From Gigaspora rosea (Eukaryota > Glomeromycota > Glomeromycetes > Diversisporales > Gigasporaceae): 64,000 nucleotides of DNA. Position 1 is the stretch's first letter, and every line of letters starts with the position of its first letter. Below the pieces are notes generated by a model. It ran no database searches, was not told the origin of the DNA, and worked only from the letters and a program-made list of their open reading frames with translations. A program made the position numbers and the translations under genes. Below, in pieces: positions 59,410 to 64,000 of this stretch. The stretch spans positions 166,367 through 230,366 of the forward strand of contig QKWP01000212.1 in NCBI GenBank assembly GCA_003550325.1, written 5' to 3'.

Positions 59410-60520
59410 AAATAGTCCCTTTGATTCATCTTAAGATATTATAATTTGAGATTGAGAATCAAAAAAATGGTGGTATAATTTTGACTATTTGTTTTTTTAT
59501 ATACTAGTGTAATTCAGCATATTTTTATTTAAAATATTTTCATATTAAGTATCATTAAATTAAAAATTATTATTATATGTAAATTAGCATCTTTTTTTTT
59601 TGTCTGTACCAACATGCTATTTGTAGTATTAATAGTATAAAAGTCTATATCGATATTTATATAATGTTAAGTGAATAAAACTTATTTAAAGTATCTTTTA
59701 TTATATCTCGGTTAGGACGGTGTAATATACTGTTTATAGTTCTCAAGTATGTAGTGATCAAGAGATATGATTTAAGGATATGACTTTTTCAGTGCCTTCT
59801 CAGCTTTACATCTCAGAGTCACGGTTCTTAGTCACGTTTAGTACTTGTCATTTTTAAATATCTATCGCATAAAAACCCACGGCCCTGTGATACTGTAACT
59901 TTTGCTAAATTTTATTAGTTAAACCATTAATCGTCTATACTTTCTTCGATTAAAAAAGTAATGTTTTGGACGGTAGGATTAATGTTAGAGCGACGTTGGA
60001 AAAATTATATTATAGGTTTATTAGGACGCAGAAGTAATTATGCAAACGAAATTTAAGTTAGATTTTTATGCAAACTCATCAGTTATATTTTCCTGATTAA
60101 TTTAAAATTTGCAGGACTGTAGATTTCTTATGTGATGACTCTGTAAATGTACAAGCCTATGTTAATGATGCCTAATAAATAACAAAACCTTTGCTGAATT
60201 AAGTATAGGATTATTATTTTCATTCTTCATAGAAATAAATTAGCCAATGCGCCATTTAAATTATTTTTGTTTGCATTCTCATATCGACCCATTATTTTTA
60301 ATTATTATTATTATCATTATTTTTTAAGTCATGATATAGAAATTGGACGAACCATTTTAACAAGTTATTGGCGTACAATGAGAAGAACGTTAAGCGATAA
60401 TTATTCGGAAACAATTGCATTTAAAACAGGGCCAGTCACGTGCATTGAATTTCATTTGTCTAAGTTAATTTATTTTATGAGCATAAAAAATCGAAAATCG
60501 CCGCCTAACTCTTAACATTG
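59410..60520. other. Intergenic AT-rich DNA
   Basis: No gene or repeat recognised; an 82-codon frame at 60267-60515 lacks motifs. Confidence 0.45.
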
Positions 60521-60528
60521 GTGGGTAC

Positions 60529-61662
60529 TAGAGTTGGGCACCGAAACCTTTTTGGCCAAATCCGAAAGTTTCGGGTTTCGGATTATAGCTTCCGAAATCT
60601 CATCCGAAACTCCGAAACCTCATCCGAAACCCGAAACCTTATCCGAAACCCCGAAACTATTTAAGGTTAAATTTTTACAAAATATGGTATTGTAGAACGT
60701 GCTAACATGTTAGTACACAAATATTTGAGTCTGCCAAGGGAAAATATACATATTTACATATAGGTTATATTTGAGTTTGTATATTTCAGTTATATTATTT
60801 ATTAAACAATAAATCAATAAATTATAGGAAATTATATTATCTAGTCAATTTGCCAATTAAAATTCAGGATCAGGTGTAATATGTAGATTAATTTTGTATA
60901 ACAAAAACAAAAACTTGCTAAAATTGCTTCTACTCTAAAATTTTGTCCATGAAATTTTTTTTTATACAAAAAAAAAATTCCATGCTAAATTTTACTATTA
61001 ACCTTTATGTTTATTTTGATTTTGCATAATAGATCATAGGTAATAATCACCTATAATGATTATTAGTTATTTTCTAAATTATAATATATATAAATTATAA
61101 ACATAACTGGTAGTGATTGATCACTAGATGCTTAAATCTTTAAAACATACTAAATAACAGGATTAGAGACTCTAAGTAAAAATGTTCAAAACATTCAAAA
61201 ACCTTATAAAAACTAAAATAGAATCTCTATAACTTCACCTAACAGGACCCCAAAATATACATAGATAGGTCAAGTTAATTAAAAATTACCAAAAATAGAA
61301 AGTTCTGCAGAAAAATCTTCAAAAATAAGCAAAAAATTACTATATAAATAGAAAAGATTTGCCAGAAATAAGCAAACTAATACCTGACCTATCTATATAT
61401 ATTTTGGGGTCCTCACCTAATCCTAAAAAATATCTAGAGGTATGATGATTACCACTAGTTATTTCTAGTAATATTCTATTATAAATTATATATCATAAAA
61501 TTTTCAAAATTTTTAAATATAGTTTTGGGGAGTTTTGGATTATAGTTTCAGAGTTTCGGGTTTCGGGGGGTTTCGTATTTTTTTAAAAATCTGAAACTAG
61601 TTTCAGATTATACTGAAACTTAAACTAGTTTCGGATAGGTTTCATTTCGTTGCCCAACTCTA
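60529..61662. mobile_element. hAT-like element, CGAAACC/GGTTTCGG words
   Basis: A perfect 8-bp duplication GTGGGTAC (60521-60528 and 61663-61670) flanks 12-bp inverted ends TAGAGTTGGGCA / TGCCCAACTCTA, which fit YARNG. The ends contain repeated CCGAAACC and GTTTCGGGTTTCGG. The interior contains a partial copy of the dispersed repeat (60860-61030), and two copies of CCTATCTATATATATTTTGG-type sequence in inverted orientation near 61250 and 61400. No transposase. Confidence 0.9.
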
Positions 61663-61670
61663 GTGGGTAC

Positions 61671-62507
61671 ATCCCATTCATTTTCTCGACAGCCATGTCA
61701 CCTGCAGCAATTTAAAGCTATACAAAGTTGAATTTTCGTTTTGCATTACCTGTTGTTTCAAAGTTCTGGTCAGTTGCAGTTTTTTTTTTATAGCAATCTT
61801 CATAATTATTGGAACACCTGATAAAAATTGACCGAGTGAAGTTATGGCCGATTCGATTAAGTTTGTAATTTTGATATAATATGTGGGTTGATTCAAAGTT
61901 TTGCTATATTACATCATTTTTTCAGGACTCTCGAGAGGGGGTAAAATGAAATGAACATATGAAACGAACATATAAAAATGAACAAAGGTGAGCTATTTTA
62001 TTGGTTGATATAAATCATGTGACTAGCAAGAGTCATCCAGCGTTTTGATAGGCTGTTCATTTTCGGGGGAAGGCGGGGGGACTTCAGCTGGGGGGGGATG
62101 ATGTTAACCAAAAATTAACTTCAAATGGCCTAAGCACCATTCATCACACTAGTATTTATATTTATCGTGATATAATACATATTATTTGGGCTCATCATGC
62201 ATTCTGATTTTCATAATGTCAAATTTGGCCTTGTGGATGAGTTTTAAAACTCATCCTCCACTGCCAAATTTGACCAGAATTTGATTGTTTTGGGGAACGG
62301 TTAAAGCATTATGCATTATATGTTTTTGACTATTTAGGTAAAGTTAGAATAAGGGTTAGTTTGGGGTTAAGGTTAGACATGTCTTATAGGTGAAACACCT
62401 TCCGTTATTTTTATCAGTACATCAATATAGGTTTAAAAATTAGTTTCATCTAGCGAGCATATGTCACGTGATTGCAACGCTTCCTTATTTTGGAGTCGTC
62501 TAAAGTG
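61671..62507. other. Intergenic DNA with a short perfect hairpin
   Basis: TCAAATTTGGCC...GGATGAGTTTT|AAAACTCATCC...CCAAATTTGA at 62219-62273 folds almost end to end. Otherwise nothing recognised. Confidence 0.55.
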
Positions 62508-63159
62508 CAAATCTTACGGTTTTGATACTCCTGCACTTACTTTTTTGATACTCCTAAATGTACTCCAAAATTTTTGAGACACGGCGATTTTAAAAAAGTC
62601 ATGTGACCGCTGCGATTAAAATTGACCAATGGAATTGCAAGTAAAATTCTAATAAAAGGCTTAAAGTTTTGTTTAATCAGAACTAATTTTTTTATTATGT
62701 CATTATTATTTGAATTTCTAATAAGTGTTGCAGAGATGAAAATTACATTCCAATAGTAGTAAGCACATCAAAATTGGCTTAGTGTATTACGAAATATGAG
62801 TAAAAAAAATTTTGCGAATTTTTAGTTTTTTTAAAAAAACTAAAAATTCGCAAAAATTTTTTTACTCATATCTCGTGATACACTAAGCCAATTTTGATGT
62901 GTTTACGACTATTGGAATGGTAATTTTCATCTCTGCAACTCTTATTAGAAATTCAAATACATAATAAAAAAATTAGTTCCGATTAAAAAAACTTTAAGCC
63001 TTTTATTAGAATCTTATCTGCAATTCCATTGGTCGATTTAATTGAAGCGGTCACGTGATTTTTTTAAAATTGCCGTGTCTCAAAAAAGTAAAAAATTTTT
63101 GGGGTACATTTAGGAGTATCAAAAAAGTAAGTGCAGGAGAATCAAAAATGTATGATTTG
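62508..63159. repeat. Large palindrome, ~325-bp arms, almost no spacer
   Basis: The left arm starts GCAAATCTTACGGTTTTGAT and the right arm ends ATGTATGATTTGC. Pairing runs continuously through CTCCTGCACTTACTTTTTTG, GAATTGCA...AAAATTCTAATAAAAGGCTT and CACATCAAAATTGGCTTAGT to a centre at about 62832/62833 (TTTTTTT|AAAAAAA). The arms differ at scattered positions, so it is not an assembly mirror artefact. Confidence 0.88.
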
Positions 63160-63418
63160 CGTCTAAAGCCATGTACCCACGTGACATTTTCATGTAAATC
63201 AACAAAACGGAGTCACGAAATTTTGTTTACACAGATCAGCCCGAAGAAGTCAAAAAACAAAAAAAACACAAAAACATAAAAACGGCATTCGAAACCTACC
63301 TTGGGCCATTAATAAAAAATGACGGGAAGATAATTTTATTTATATTGGTCTTAACCCTAACCCCGACCCTAATGCTAAACAGTCATTGATACGAATTTTA
63401 ACTAAAATTTCAAAAAAT

Positions 63419-63530
63419 CACATGGGTACATGGCTTTAGCTGCAAATCTTACGTTTTTGACACTCCTGCACTTACTTTTTTGATACTCCTGTATGTACCC
63501 CAAAATTACGCTTACTTTTTTGATGCAGAT
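63419..63530. repeat. Third partial arm of the large palindrome
   Basis: TGGGTACATGGCTTTAGCTG, CAAATCTTACG and CACTCCTGCACTTACTTTTT match the outer part of the palindrome's left arm, and its extension matches the complement of 63160-63185. It is a truncated extra copy in the same orientation as the left arm. Confidence 0.75.
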
Positions 63531-63697
63531 CTGCATATATACACGTGACTTGTGTTACACAAAGGCCCAGTGCATTGTTTTTGCAAAAATAATTTTTGGT
63601 TACACGCCGCTAATGTCGTATAACATTATACAAGTCTAATTTTGCCCGGCATTAAGCTTAATGCTGGTGGGTACTATCATGATAATGCCCCCGGCGG

Positions 63698-63968
63698 TAG
63701 TGTTGTACACGGACATTGTCCCGCCGATTTTTCAGGGACGCGGACAGTCCGGGACGGGACGTCCTGTACATGTCCGCAATAATGTCCCAACATGATACAT
63801 GTCCGCTGGGTAAAACCAATCAAATTGCAGAATTATACGAATTTTATTGGTAGATGATTACGTGTTGAGTCGCAAAATGTCTGGGACAAAAAAAATTCTG
63901 GCGGACATGTCCTGGACATCCCGTCCCGGACTGTCCGCTGTCCGTGTCCGTGTCCCATAACAACACTG
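63698..63968. mobile_element. hAT-like miniature element, CGGACA/TGTCCG words
   Basis: A perfect 8-bp duplication CCCGGCGG (63690-63697 and 63969-63976) flanks inverted ends TAGTGTTGT and ACAACACTG. Nearly the whole element is built of GGACATGTCC, CGGACAGTCCGGGACGGGAC and related words in both orientations, making it strikingly GC-rich here. The element is 271 bp and noncoding. Confidence 0.9.
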
Positions 63969-64000
63969 CCCGGCGGGGTTAGACATAATTCCGGCCCACC

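Overview
This window looks like a piece of an AT-rich, transposon-laden fungal nuclear genome, most likely an arbuscular mycorrhizal fungus (Glomeromycotina, Rhizophagus-like). That is inferred from the tyrosine-kinase-like (TKL) kinase type (WLEKAIS-type linker, HRDLHSKN and DLG motifs) fused to ribonuclease-inhibitor-type leucine-rich repeats, short GT-AG introns of mostly 60-200 nt, very low GC, and repeat density. No species assignment is possible from sequence alone. Few host genes are present and most of the DNA is mobile elements or their wreckage.

Host genes. (1) 1-4051 (+): the 3' part of a kinase-kinase-LRR gene with three short introns, two single-nucleotide frameshifts in T runs and a nonsense codon, abutted by a transposon at 4079. 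(2) 9860-11869 (-): an intronless 669-codon gene joining a cytochrome P450 (similar in key regions to the CYP19/aromatase type) to a C-terminal AAA_28/NadR-like P-loop kinase domain. (3) 12817-17374 (+): a 16-exon glycoside hydrolase family 92 alpha-mannosidase with an N-terminal membrane anchor, a 14-nt microexon, a MITE in intron 3 and one in-frame TAG. (4) 58411-59409 (+): a 332-residue protein with a PD-(D/E)XK-nuclease-like motif pattern and a C-terminal six-residue repeat.

Mobile DNA. 21576-26421 is a large composite element with terminal inverted repeats, filled with a palindromic satellite, and invaded by a tRNA-derived SINE-like retroposon (22109-23154, 34-nt A tail) and a foldback element (23802-24118). 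39489-50096 is a decayed Ty3/gypsy LTR retrotransposon that landed in another copy of the SINE-like element; it was itself invaded by a TAGTG-ended element (45284-47130) carrying a 0.5-kb palindrome. Throughout the window there are elements with hAT-like ends (YARNG), several with exact 8-bp target duplications (28372-29685, 53176-53681, 60529-61662, 63698-63968; near-exact at 31342-33010). Each is filled at both ends with its own short word (GTTCGG, GTTCAG, CGGTTAACC, CGAAACC, CGGACA, GGTCATTT, ATCGATTA). TA-flanked Tc1/pogo-like MITEs and long palindromes (notably 62508-63159) make up much of the rest. A 994-N assembly gap lies at 31602-32595 inside one of these elements.

How the genes relate: I see no operon or pathway. 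The host genes are isolated islands. The connecting theme is repeated insertion near or into genes: in the tail of the LRR gene, about 100 bp upstream of the P450-kinase gene, in an intron of the mannosidase and about 290 bp upstream of the nuclease-like gene.
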